Origin: Symbiodinium natans
Lineage: Eukaryota; Sar; Dinophyceae; Suessiales; Symbiodiniaceae
Length of the DNA stretch: 62,000 nt
Assembly (NCBI GenBank): GCA_905221605.1
Contig: CAJNDS010000480.1
Span: 1-62,000 of the forward strand
Direction of reading: 5' to 3'
In this document: positions 24,843 to 36,415 of the stretch, one piece after another
Numbering within the stretch: position 1 is the stretch's first letter
Layout: every line of letters starts with the position of its first letter
Notes under the pieces: generated by a model
Told to the model about the DNA's origin: nothing
Databases searched by the model: none
The model's input: only the letters and a program-made list of their open reading frames with translations
Translations under genes and position numbers: made by a program

Positions 24843-24902
24843 GCGAGTGAAACATGTGAAAACATGTGAAAACATGTGAAAACATGGGAAAACATGGGAA
24901 AA
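24843..24902. repeat. 11-bp tandem repeat (AAAACATGTGA)
   Basis: Five units of AAAACATGTGA/AAAACATGGGA. Frames through it give Phe-Ser-His-Val repeats and are artefacts. Confidence 0.95.
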
Positions 24903-26994
24903 GGGGCGTGAAGCCAAAACAGCTGAGAAAAGCCAGGGGGCCTTCTTCAGCTGGTCTAGGGAGCTGTCGGGAGAACAGCCCAACACAGCCTTTTGGGGAA
25001 CTTTCTCAGAGGTGCAATATGGTGCAATGCCACAGCTCCAAAATTGACGCAACACATTCGTGCGGAGCCACGTAGTGGTCCACGAAGGGCTTCGCAGCAG
25101 CGGCCATGGCTCAAGTGGCCCATGACTTGCCACTTGGGCAGAGGGTGGTATGGTCGTACCCTGGGGCAAACTGCGATGCTCAGACTTCGCAGGTTCCAGG
25201 ACTGTCAATGTCAGGCCCCTTTGTGATGCGTGACGGTTCTGGGCAGTGGCTTCAGGGCTTCGTGCTGTGTGTGCAAGAGATCCGATCAACGCGAAAAGAG
25301 GGTAAGTGCCCTTCAGATCTTTTGAGTGTCAAAAGAGCTAAAACGTGGCAAGTATTGTGTTGCTCAAGAACACGTCCCAGATCTTCCCAGAGTCAGAGGG
25401 CACTTTGCCACCAATCATGAAGGCGGGATGCTCCTCTGAGCTGTACCTGTGCAGGTGCACCAAGCTCATGGCCTAACAAGCATGCCATGCAGGGGACATC
25501 AGGGGAAGCCAAGTTCATTCTCGTATTCTAGTGGAACAGCACGTCTGGGTTCTTGGCTGAAGTCTGCTAGGCGAGGTGACTGGCGTGGCGTGGCTAGGTG
25601 CAAACAGCATCGTCCAAAGCCCGAGAGCCACAAAAGACCTAAACATCCCTTACTCCTGAAGACGCTGATCGTAGCCGACGCTCCGCTGATTTGATCCCCT
25701 GATCTGAGCCGTAGGCTGTGTGATTTTAATCTGTTTTGTTCCTTAGCGACGATCCGAAACCAAGCTCAAGTTCATTCTGAGGGAGGTCTCACCACTTGCA
25801 ACGATCAGGTCGATCCATCATGGCAACCTCCTTGGCCTCCAAATACCTTGCAACGACAAAGTGGTATTTGTAACACAGCTCAAACTGTTAAACTGCGCCT
25901 GCTGTGAGCTAGTTGCCGTATGTTGCGGTTCCTACTACTGAATCAGTTGCAGCACGTCGGCACTCGAATTCCCTGGCTGAGAGACCAGCTGCACCGGAAG
26001 ACGGCGGAACTCTCCCAACTGACAGCGGCCAGATGTTTCCCTGCTAACTCCGATTCCTTCGACCAATCCTTCGTCTTACCGCGGCCTCCTGCGGTGCGGC
26101 GCACGGCCGACGGAACACTTTCGGGGGCTCCTTGCGACCTGCGCAGGTGACTCGCAGAATTTTGCCAGGCATCCTTCACAGCATATGCAGTATGCGAGCT
26201 GCTTCGCTGCTGAAGACTCAGGTTGCACGGCACACGGCCGGTGATCCACGTTGTATATGATATTATGGATTATTATGGCAAATCTCTACTACATCATGTA
26301 ATGTTCAGACATGCAGTTCGCATCGATTCTGATACTGGTCCACTAGTTCTCGCAGAAACATACAGACACGCATGCAACACAACTATGTCCAACTACCTGA
26401 CTGATCATCGCTGTACCTGAGCTGCAATTTCTTGTACCCCATGCAGGAACTAAATCCCGGGAAGCACGGGAGCATGGAATGCATCGACGCAGTCCAAACA
26501 GCTTCGCCGTTGCTCCATGGCTGTGCAGGTGTGCAATGCATCCAAAGTCCTGAGCCGCCGTCTGAATCATGCAAAATCTGGCAATATAAGGGATGATCGC
26601 GGTCTATCCAAGCTCCCACGATTCAGAGGTATCAGAGGTATCCGCCGAATTCCCCAGCTGAAATGGGACTGGAATGGCTAGCATCTCATTAGAACCACGG
26701 TGTCATTGGCGTGACCAACACCGCCTGGCAGTCTGAGCCCCTCTGCGCGTGTCTCGACATCTCATGCACTCACTCGGCAGGTCATCAAGGTGTTTGCGCC
26801 CATACCCGCTAAACGTCGGCCCCCTGTGACCTCCGAACAGGGACCGCTTCGGTCTAAGAACCTCGCCATGCGGTCCCGGCTACAGCAGAGCCGGGGTTCG
26901 GGAGCCAAAGGCTTCCGGAAGGCACCGTCGAAAAGATGGAGAGCCCACACAGGGGGGGGGGGGCGCGGCAAAGGTCAGCACCACTAGGCAGAGG
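24903..26994. other. Gene-poor stretch
   Basis: A plus-strand frame at 25106-25420 (LGQRVVWSYPGANCDAQ) is protein-like but unflanked and unassigned. Nothing else was recognised. Confidence 0.35.
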
Positions 26995-27092
26995 CATCAA
27001 AGGCATCGGAGGCATCATCAAAGGCATCGCATCAGAGGCATCAAAGGCATGAAAGGCATCAGAGGCATCAAAGGCATCAAAGGCATCAAAGG
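26995..27092. repeat. Minisatellite of AGGCATCAA/AGGCATCAG units
   Basis: About ten 9-base units with variants. On the minus strand it reads as Asp-Ala-Phe repeats, which are not supported as protein. It begins 22 bases below a coiled-coil exon and probably lies in its intron. Confidence 0.9.
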
Positions 27093-27113
27093 GCAGGATG
27101 AGGGGCCTTGAAC

Positions 27114-27305
27114 TTGACTCGCTGCCAGCTTGTTTTTCGCCAGCAGCAGTTTTGCGGCATCTTCCTGCCATCTGGCAAGCCAAGCACGTTGCAAGAAAGC
27201 TGCTGTCCCAGTACGTTTTAGTGTTGGACATGTTCAGTCCTTGCGCTGTCGCTCCTTCAGCTCGACCTTCTGCTCCGAAAGGCGGGAATTGAGCTGGCTC
27301 ATCGT
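27114..27305 (-). CDS. Two coiled-coil exons of an unidentified protein
   Basis: Exon 27240-27305 reads TMSQLNSRLSEQKVEL then KERQRK and ends at a GA donor (AAG|GACTGA). Exon 27114-27164 follows an AG|G acceptor, reads EDAAKLLLAKNKLAASQ and ends at a GT donor. Both are phase 0, so the join is in frame across a 75-base intron. The sequence is strongly helical with heptad-like Leu spacing, as in long coiled-coil or cytoskeletal proteins. Further exons may include an acidic minus-strand piece near 27430-27500 (DKTVDEAEEWEAR). No family can be named. Confidence 0.5.
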
Positions 27306-28874
27306 CTGCGCACCGCATCAACGTGCGAGGGCTCGATGCCAAGGATGAAACCCACTACTGAGCTGCTGAGGTCTCTGCTTCTCAGTGCATCTCATGGCTA
27401 GTCTCAGCTCAATGCATCTCATGGCCCCGAGCCTCCCACTCTTCTGCCTCGTCAACAGTTTTGTCGGTTTTGTCCGTCTCGGCTGCTCCCATTGACAGGG
27501 AAGAGCCTTGCCTGTTGCAAGGCGTAGGGGCTTTCAAGTGTTGAAGACTTGCTGGCAGACAAGTTTGTCCAGCATAGGAAACCGCGACACTGTCAGACCC
27601 ACATGCTCCATGAAACATCTATGCGCAGCCGATCGTTTTAGTCTTCTTGTCATCTACTGACATATGGCTCACTGCTCTCGGCACACAAGATTACTCGCTC
27701 TAGCACCAGGGATGTGGAACCCTCCTTGCCTAGACGTTCTCCTGGCGATTTCTGCTCGTTGTGACATCAAAACCAAGTCTATCTGACGCAGTTCCCGCAA
27801 CATCCACAGCTCCCTGTAGAGTTGCGGTTGGAAACACGGTGATGGCAGGTAATGGCAGGTGATCGCAACATGGGGTGACGTAGCGCTTGGCTCCTTCCCG
27901 GCATTGGCAACACGTCCTCTTCGAGGTGCCACCTTGATCATGCCACATCAAGAAGCCATGCCCCCTCCATTCACCGTCTCTCACTAAGCCACTAAGTCAC
28001 TCAGTGCTCTAAAACCAGCCACTCAGCTTCGATACGTCGGGCTGGGCGCCAGGCGCGGAGATTCGGAGGAGACCAGCAGCTTTGCTGCGTCAGAACATGG
28101 ACGTCTCTGTCAAAGGGGCCCCACTCGACTTCGAGAGGTGGCCTGTCTGTTGTAGAACTTTCCTGAGACCTTTGTGAGTCTGGCACCCGAAAAGAGGCCT
28201 CGCTATGCTTCGCTTATCAAGTTATATCGAGTGATGTGAAACTGTGTATCAGTTTGAGCCCGATGGAGCAGCGGGCATAGCGGCCACACGCACCAGACAT
28301 CCACCCTAACTTGTTCAACAGTGAGATGCGAGTCACCACGGTTGGTTTTTTAAGCTAGCCGACTCCAGCCCCTGTACTGGACCTGAAGTGTAGAGTGCTA
28401 CGAGAATGTACACTGGTGACGCAGAATCCGCAGAATGTCTGCGTCCATGCGGTTCAACACATGATCTCAGGGAGAGACTTCCTAAATCTGCGAGTTGCAG
28501 CCTCTGGAACTGGGCCAACTGGGAGCAACGGAGACAGAATCAGTCTGTGGCTCATGGCACTGCTAGGGTAGCCTGATCTAAGATAAGATCACAGATATCT
28601 CACGTGCATCACACCGGCTGCGCATTGCCCATGTTGGAGAGTTGCTTCTCGCAAAAACAGTGAGAAGACACGCCCATGACAAGCCTTTGAGGCCATCCAG
28701 CGCCCTCAAAGCGCTGGAAGGCAGGGGAATCCTGTGTGTCGCAATTCCTAGACAATGTGACAATACTGACGATGCTTTGCCATTCGAGAGGGCATCCGAC
28801 TTCACTCCTCTGCATGGGAAGCTCGCGCAAGACAAAAGTCTGAACAGCAACTGTTGCTGTCTCAAAGGTGGCGC

Positions 28875-30750
28875 TCAGGTCTTCTCATGCAGCCAATTCT
28901 TCAGAGATGTATATGCCTGCCACTTGACCCCTCTGCAATCCCAAAGAAAGCTTCAAGCATAACCAGCAGCATGCCAGGATGATCCATGACGCCTGCTCCA
29001 CGTCCATTGCGAGCTGGCGGGTCTGCTCTTCTGTCAACCGGTCCGAGGCCTTGTTGAATTCAATTCAAGGAGCCAACCCGAGTCAACCCGAGTCAACCCG
29101 AGTCAACCCGAGTCAACCCGAGTCAGGCGAGGCGAAGTCATACACGCCCCAAGGTTCCGGCCCGCATGCCATTGAGGGTGACCAGCCACCTCCCGAAAGC
29201 GTACTGGAAAGCTTCATCTTGAAGCCCGGCAACGCTGGAAGGTAGCTGATAATGCTTATCACAGAGGCAGGCAAGGACACAAAGTTTGCCCACCCGGCGA
29301 TACGCTCGATGCCGGCCAGCGGCGGCAGGTTGGGAATACCTACCTCGGCGCAAGGAAAATGTCAACTCTGCACTTTGACTTTTTGCCGTGATTGCCAAAC
29401 ATTCCCAATGTGCCGTGAGCACATTAGCTGCCCCCAGCATCCTGCATCACTCTCGGCACCAGGCAATGCTCGCCTGCCCACAAGAGCTCTCTCGTCCCTC
29501 GTAAACATTCAACTCCGATTACTTATGTCATGCGTTCATCAGAGCCTTTCTTGCCCCCGGGTTAGCAATGCGACTGAGGCAACATGACACATCAGCCTGC
29601 AGATCTCGCACAAGGGGGAGCAGCTCGTCGACTGCCTTGCTGTTCAGGTCGTTTCCGGATTTTTGGAGGCCGATTTTGGTGGGTGAGAGGCATTCATGTT
29701 CAACTTCACTGCATCCACGAGGGTGATGAAGCCCTCAGACGCCTGCCCGCACGCACAGCATTGCAGAGCTGCAGATATCCAGGTGTCCATGCCCCCTTTT
29801 TGGGGGTCTAAGCCAGGCCCGCACACCCCGAGCCTTGAAGCAGGCCAAGCTTTCTTTGCCCGTCGCTGCAGTGCCCCCGAAGAGAGCCTCAGTAATTAAT
29901 TGGCGCTAGCAGCCGTCAACGCCACCCACACTTGAAGCGCCAGCAGCCGTCTAATCTCCTGAGCTCCCGGCTGTGGCAGCCACACCCGTTCCCAGCAGCC
30001 GTTCTTCCGCCAGTGGGCAGTTCATCCTCGGCAAAGGCTCGACTAGAGGCCGCTGTGCAACCCAGCAACGCGCAGGCAATAGGCCCAAAAGGCAATGCTG
30101 CTAACGGATAAGGGATGTTCAAATGTTCAGGGCCCGCATGGCGTGGGTTTGAGTGATGTTTGGGAATACCGGGAACGCCGCCCATTTTCCTTGGCGAAGG
30201 CACGAATGTCTGGGCACCTTGGACAAGGAAACAAGATGACAAAGCGTCCAGAGATAAAGGCCTACGGCCTTTTGCGAACTTGGAAACGGAAGGATTTGAG
30301 TAGTCATCGCCCTCTGTCTGAGCTCTGGGCTTGTCTTTCAGCCCGTTCCTGAGATCTGGGTGTGGCATGATATGGTCCGGGTGTAGTCCTCTCTTGTCCA
30401 CACATTTATCTTCCCGTACTTCCTTTCTTGATGCAAATCTGGTCAATACCCAAATCGGTACCAAGCTGCTTCAGAGTCTTGAACTGCGTCAGGAGCTGCG
30501 TGCAGGTCCTTTCATAGTCCTCAACGCGTGGCAAAACCCGCTGTCCATGCACTTAACTTTCGCAACTAGAGATGTCCTGGTTGGAGACGGCACCACGCAC
30601 AAAGGCTGCTTCCAGGTGCTCGGTGGCCACCTTGTCCAAAGTCTACAGCTTCTGTTTATCGGGGCTATCGTTGCCAAGCGTAAACCGGACTCGGGCCATG
30701 ATGGAGTAGAGCTCTGCGAACATGGCGGCTTCACGTCTCTCCTCGGCCAT
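28875..30750 (-). CDS. VPS28: ESCRT-I subunit VPS28, 11 exons
   Basis: Exons: 30691-30750, 30577-30630, 30467-30519, 30182-30217, 29972-30026, 29692-29742, 29591-29635, 29294-29343, 29162-29189, 28993-29049, 28875-28916. They sum to 531 bases, 176 residues plus TGA, all junctions in frame. Landmarks are MFAELYSIMAR, EHLEAAFVRGAV, DYERTCTQLLTQFKTLKQ, PDIRAFAKENGMNCPLAEER, GFITLVDAVKLNMNAVDEL, LPLVRDLQAD, WLVTLNGMRASD and LTEEQTRQLAMDVEQAY. These follow the N-terminal core and the C-terminal four-helix domain of VPS28, which joins TSG101 and VPS37 and links ESCRT-I to ESCRT-II on endosomes for cargo sorting. Donors in order are GT, GA, GC, GC, GC, GC, GT, GT, GC, GC; all ten acceptors are AG|G. 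Introns are 56-249 bases. The protein is shorter than the usual 210-240 residues: the expected start (EV.L..) before MAEERREA is absent, so an upstream exon is likely or the N-terminus is truncated. Confidence 0.92.
29079..29125. repeat. 10-bp tandem repeat (GAGTCAACCC) in VPS28 intron 9
   Basis: Nearly five perfect units wholly within the 112-base intron between exons 9 and 10, so the repeat makes up about 40% of that intron. Confidence 0.95.
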
Positions 30751-33700
30751 GGATTCCAGGCCAAACCCCCACCCCGACCCACAGGCTCGACAGGCACCCC
30801 GTGCCTCTCTCGATAACGCAGTGACCCGCTTGGGCGCCTTAATCAATCAAGAGAGTCGCAGTCTTGGAACAAGTGCAAAGAGTTACACAGGTGGCCGGAA
30901 AATCATGCCATGACACTTTCCTCTGCTACAAGGTCTCTGTCACGTTCAACACTCAATCCGGCAAATACTGTGCATCCTCACACATCTGACGCTCGTTGCA
31001 GCCCTATTGTCATCCTAGTCATCCTGAAGCGGGAGTTTTCAGCTCGGCACCACCGGCGCCGTTGCCTCCTGGGATTTCGGTCGTTGAGGAATCCGCGCAC
31101 TCTGAGACATTGATTGGTATCTCGAGGTGACACGCTGAGCTTTTGAGCAGGGGTGGGGGCGGGGAGGGGCGAAAGATTAATATAAGGGCGAAACATTCCA
31201 AGGCAAGTTACAGTGTCTCGGGTCACTGGTTGAACGAGAAGCCGAGATACCGTGAACCTTGCATTCAATCCTGCATCTCGCAACGCTGCACACCGCAAAC
31301 CGAGTGCCTGTACTCATGCCAGTACTCTCAATACGCACAGATCTCTAAGACTCTGAGAACAGCACCACCGGCGGAGCGGAGGGAGCGGAGGGTGGCGCTG
31401 AGGCGACCTCCTCAAAACGTAGCTGACTTGGATCTGGACTCTCGTGATGACATGTTCCCCTCATCCACTCACACTACATCATTCTAGCTAATTCAACATA
31501 TAACGAAGACCCTACAAGATTCGACTTTCATGCTGGCTTGATGAGGCAAGCTCTTGGGGATTGTGTACGAAACTCAAGTGGCAGCTGGAGTTCGTCGTGT
31601 TGTGCGCAGCCTCTTGAAAGGGGATTTAGAGGCATATAAGGTACCCTATATCATCCCTCAAAGGTAAACATAAGTCATATTGGGAAACATAAGGTACGCG
31701 GACCCCGATTTCTACAGAGAGCTTTCGGCTGGTTGGCCGCCCCCTCGCGCCCCCTCTCGTAACGCGGGACGCAGCGATAACCTGTTGAGGCTCCTCTGGT
31801 GGAGGCGCAGAGGCATCCTGGAAAAGGCAAAGACAACGAGAAGAACGACTTATGGCTCTTTAAGGTTGGAACTGCCTTAGTTGAGCAGCAGCGCATCTCT
31901 GCAGCTCACCCCCCCTTCCCAGTAGGGCACCAACTGTAATTTACTCAATAAGCCTGGGCAAGCCTGGCAATTATCCTTGCACCAAACCGGTCTAAGGTTG
32001 GAACAGGCATGGCCCCCTCGAGAAAGTTCGCTGCCAGTGCGCCCTAGTAGCCTAGTATGCCACACCTCGCAGTATGTCTGCTGCTCCCCGCTCATAGTGA
32101 ACATTATGTCGTCCCGCGCTTTGGCGCCGCTTGCTATCGATACCGGTATGCCTCTGTCGACGGCGCATAGCCCATGGGGGCAGGCGGGGCAGCCTCTCGA
32201 TCTTTTATGGCGAGGTGAAAGGGCACTTAGTATGGTACCAGGTCGAGGGAAAGGGCAAGTTTGCGGCCTCAAAGCGCTTGCACAATTGCAGCAGCACAAT
32301 TGCAGCAAGAGAGCAGCAAAGCTTAAGTCTGAGTGGAACGGGGAGAAGGTACTGAGTCACAGAAGCTTTCAAAGCGCTGATGGGTTCGAGTCGATCTGGG
32401 GTTCTGGCACTCGAAAAAGCTGTAAAGGCTTGCACGAAGAACTGACGGATCTTCGTTCTTCCCTTTCGTGTCCACCGCTATCGCTTGTGTACATAACACA
32501 GTGGGGATTGCGCGAGAAGTTGGAAAATTGGAGCGATCCTCGAAATAGCTTGAGCCATCGGATGAACTGGATGAGCAACAACTTTGTCGACTTCAAGGAG
32601 TCTGTTCCGCATTTGGTTTGGGGGAGGGTATGATCCTCAGCGCCCGGAGACACTGGATGCTCTGGGACCGCCAGATCGCTTCATTTGTTTGAAAGACTCA
32701 GGTGCTTCGAGCTTTTCGAATGTTGAAGGCGAGTATTCCACAGCAAGCATCTCACCACCAAAGAGAAGTAGCAAGTACTTGGGCATGTGGCAGCTGTCAG
32801 CTTAACAAGGCGCCCTTGAAGAATGAGTCCACAGTTGGTTGCGGTTTGGCAATGCGTTACTACCCGAAGTCACAAACGTCACTCACTTGCGCCCTCAGCA
32901 CCAGGCCGGTGCCCGGGGTCTTTCAAGCTCCGCCATGGCAGAAGGCTTTCAGGCTTCTCGGCTTTTCTTCACAAGCAGTCTGGATGCCGTTTCCCTTACA
33001 AGAAGATGTGTGTTGCTTAGAAGTGACGTTGTAGTCATGACATGTTTCCCACAAGCGGCATGCTAGCAGGGCTTAACCCCCTTGCTGCAGTGCCGTGAAA
33101 GATCTAGCTGAGCCAGCGTAGTTCCGTTCACCCAGCACATCCATGGGTATCCCATCTCAAGTCTTTGTATCTTGCGAAGCAAGCTCCCAACAACTACTTT
33201 TTGCGGCCCCTAGCAATGCACTGGAGAGCTGCGGTGATGGTGACAAGCTGCTGCAAGAAGCAGCCCTAGGACAGGAGCCGCAGACTCGCAGCAGCAGCCT
33301 AAAACGTTTCGCCACCGCTATGGTGGCTACGAGGGCTATGACATCCTGATTCCTTTGAAGGCATTCCATCGACTCCATCCCTTCCATGAATCTTCACGAC
33401 GCTGCTGCGAAGCCTGGCGACTCCTTTGGGGGAGTCCGGGGGAGCTCAGGGGAGTTCCGGCTTCCGGAAAATTCCGTCAACGTGCCGTTTACCCAGCCAC
33501 TCAGCCGAGGCTTGATGGTCAAGGCGGATACAAGATTGGGGACTTTGTCTTCACACTGTCTTCACACTGTCTTCACATCTAAGCTGCAAAAAAGAAACAA
33601 GAAATGCTTCCAGACCCGGATTCCCCATGCAGGAAGGCTGGACGAAGTCTCACAACATGGCTTCGAGTTCGTTAACAAAGTTGGCCCATGCAGAGCGAAG

Positions 33701-34141
33701 CACTGCCAGCGTCCCACGACGCGCAGTTGCACAACGTGCTTCTCCCATGTCGGCAGCTACTTGACATGCTGACCACAATACAGAAGCTGGCCCGCGCCTC
33801 AAGAACACAGAAGCAGCTTGCGAGCTAGGCCCTCTCACCCGTGGCCAGCCGCACTCGCGTTCGCAGGGTATTATCCCTGGCAGGGGACGGCGTGAAGCGC
33901 TGAAGCTGCTGAAGCAACTGACCTGCCTGGACCAATTCCAAGACTTCTCAGGGTCGTCCTTGCAGCTTCTCAGGTGGTATCGCATGTTTCGTTCTAGTAC
34001 CTTGCGACGTACCAGAGACGGTAACACAATGACAACGTGGAAAATTTGGTCGGCCGACTTCAGGGATGGGAGGTCTCAAAAAAACTTCGGAGGGGAGGGG
34101 GCCCTACGGCCCCTAAGAGGATTGAGCCTCGTCATTTACCT
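30751..34141. other. Gene-poor stretch upstream of VPS28
   Basis: Any missing 5' VPS28 exon would be here but was not recognised. Frames at 31977-32633 (plus, 218 codons) and 33650-33780 (minus, GTLAVLRSAWANFVNELEAM) are protein-like but unassigned. Bases 31480-31720 are AT-rich. Confidence 0.35.
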
Positions 34142-34314
34142 GATACTCCTGCAACACCTTTCCGTTCTAGGAACAATAGGATAATTCCAGTGATTGAAAG
34201 TGAATAACCGATGGATATTGGACTGTTAACGATTGTAGCATCTGGATCTTCGCTATTGATACTACTGTTGATAGATAAAAGTGCGTATAATTCCTCGAAA
34301 CAGGAAGAACAAAT

Positions 34315-34527
34315 TTATATCAATGGTATACCGGAATTGGTAGAGTACGTCGCAACCCGATTCAGTAGATTATGTAGTATCGTCTTTTCATATCGACAGG
34401 ATTCAATATGGGACGTCAGTGCATCTCTTCGTACGATACGGGAACACATCGGACAGTGTTGCAGTTCTGACTCAAAATTACTGACTGGAAGTTGTAATAC
34501 AGACGCCTTCCGTCCCTTACCCCTCAT
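34315..34527 (-). CDS. Small ORF with UBZ-like C2HC zinc finger, in an AT-rich island
   Basis: The frame encodes CPMCSRIVRRDALTSHIESC, a Cys-X2-Cys-X11-His-X3-Cys pattern. This is the ligand spacing of UBZ4/Rad18-type ubiquitin-binding zinc fingers. It is followed by RYEKTILHNLLNRVATYS and ends at TAA. The island 34142-34566 is far richer in A+T than its surroundings and its codon use differs, which suggests an inserted sequence. The opposite strand is also open for 117 codons (34211-34564), with a hydrophobic start and acidic end, so the coding strand is not certain. The Met at 34527 is only the first in frame; the frame stays open upstream. Confidence 0.4.
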   Translation of the reverse strand: MRGKGRKASVLQLPVSNFESELQHCPMCSRIVRRDALTSHIESCRYEKTILHNLLNRVATYSTNSGIPLI

Positions 34528-34566
34528 AACGGAGGCCGATGATGAGGACGATAATGTTCCATAAGC

Positions 34567-36226
34567 TGCATCTGCGCATTTCTGTTTGTGCAGCCTCTGT
34601 TGTACCGCGGTCGGGTATGGAACTATGATTGCTGCTTGCCGTGGAGGTCCACAACCTCATCTCCGCCTTTGAGTGTGGGGGATGGATGGGGATGGAAGGA
34701 TCGTCAACCGTTTAGCCGCTTGGCCCAAGGGCTTTGGCATGTACAGCGATGCATAGTTCGTGGCTTGCATGCAAGCCTGCTGCGACAGCGCAACTCGATT
34801 TGTGAAAGCCTACAAGAATTTGCCTGGGCCCGAACTCCTGTGATGTTTGTGTCACAAGCCTGGACAACAAGCCTCTCATCGCACGCCACATGCCTTCTCT
34901 TTCAAGTCTCCCGGAAGCCCTTAAAAATGAAGGGCTCTCTCGACGCTGCTACGCGAAGAGGAGCGCCTCCGCCCTCCACAGACAAAGCGTTGGTTTCATG
35001 GCGTGTTCGGCGTTTTGGTTAGAGTTGGCTTTCGTTCTTGCGTTCAGGGAGGTATTTCTTCCAAGCACGCTTGCTTTGCTACCACCGATACGCTGAGTGG
35101 TCTTGACAGGACTGATCTTGGGATCTGTCTTCTGAGTAGACTGCATAATCTTGCTGGGGTTGAGGCGCCTTCTCCGCAAGCTGAAGCGCCCCAGCGTAAT
35201 AAACTGTGCAGGGTCGACGGAACCCCTATTTTGGGAAATACCCACTTGTGTGGAATATGGCGTTAGCGGCAGACGGCACCATCTACAAGCGTTGGCTCGT
35301 GGAGAGTTTTGTCTTCCGTCTCCGAAGACGATTGGCTCCAACCCAAACATTTCCTCGGTTTGGATTCGCCAAACCCTTCCCCCTTCCCCAACTTGCTCAG
35401 GCAGACGCCTCTGACACTTGCCCGGATATCCCTAATCGGCCAGTCTTGGGCTCCCCCAGGAAAAACCAGTGCCGTTCTAATGGGTAGCGATGTCAGTAGG
35501 CCACCATCGAATCCCCATACTCCTTCCGAAGCCAGTGGATGCAGCTGCAACTCCGCGTTTCATCCAGCCGAAAAGGCCTCAATCTGCATGATTATGCAAC
35601 AGCAGTGGTACTGCTAAAGTCGTTCATGGCAGTGTGGCCCACAGCAACAAGCTTTCGGGAGTTTTCTGGGCCATTTCCTACGTAACTCCATGCAGCGACA
35701 TGTCCAAGGGCGCCAGGCCCAATCTGAAGCGTATCGTCTGGAGCAACCTCCCAACATGCAGATTCTGAGCGTGACTTGCAGTGTGGTCATCCTGGTTCCG
35801 GCGGTTCCAAGCAGTTAAAGAGAAAGTGCCGGCGCACCCGGACACGATCACGGATTCGTGAACCGTCTGCGTGGAGTCCCTTTACCTCACCGTCTGGAGT
35901 TACGTGCCTTGGGAGGCAGGAATGAAGCAGTTGAAGCCGCAATAGTCGCTGTAATACGATGGTAATAGTCTAATCGAGAGCACTTGAATGAAGCGATGTA
36001 TTCAAGGCCGTGTCGAGTGAAGAAACCTTGGTTGCCGGCCAGATGATGCCATTGGGTGTCTCAAAAAACCCACGGGCCTCGGGTTCGTGGTGTCCTCTAG
36101 AAGTGACGGGCGTTCAATGGCGCTTACAAAGCGCTGAGACATCCAGGCTCTAGCAGCAGACTACCACATGCATTCGGTCGTCGTAGTAACCCCTCGCAAA
36201 CGCCTCTGCCTGTCCATCACGCGTGG
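34567..36226. other. Intergenic, nothing supportable
   Basis: Several overlapping frames of 60-145 codons occur on both strands without recognisable motifs or splice-bounded exons. Confidence 0.35.
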
Positions 36227-36415
36227 TCAATGATTTGGGTGCCTTGCTTTCTGGATGCGAGTCTGAAACTTCTTGGTCAGCACCTCCCACAGACACAGCC
36301 CATCGACTGAGCTCAACAACCTGGGAATCCCGGCTTGCCCCCAAGCCATGTTGGCCTCTGCTTCATCCAAGAGCTTGGAGAACTTTTGCTCTCCCAAGCG
36401 TCGATACAAGAGATC
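36227..36415 (-). CDS. Two 3'-terminal exons of an unidentified gene
   Basis: Exon 36339-36415 follows an AG|G acceptor and reads DLLYRRLGEQKFSKLL then DEAEANMAWG, ending at a GC donor (GG|GCAAG). Exon 36227-36320 follows another AG|G acceptor. It restores the frame (phase 2), reads LLSSVDGLCLWEVLTKKF then QTRIQKARHPNH, and stops at TGA. The junction leaves only an 18-base intron, too short for normal splicing, so one boundary may be wrong or the piece may be read through. Upstream minus-strand sequence at 36500-36620 (GQTATLAANRRAKLERILG) may be an earlier exon. The family is unknown. Confidence 0.4.
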   Translation of the reverse strand, partial: DLLYRRLGEQKFSKLLDEAEANMAWGQAGIPRLLSSVDGLCLWEVLTKKFQTRIQKARHPNH

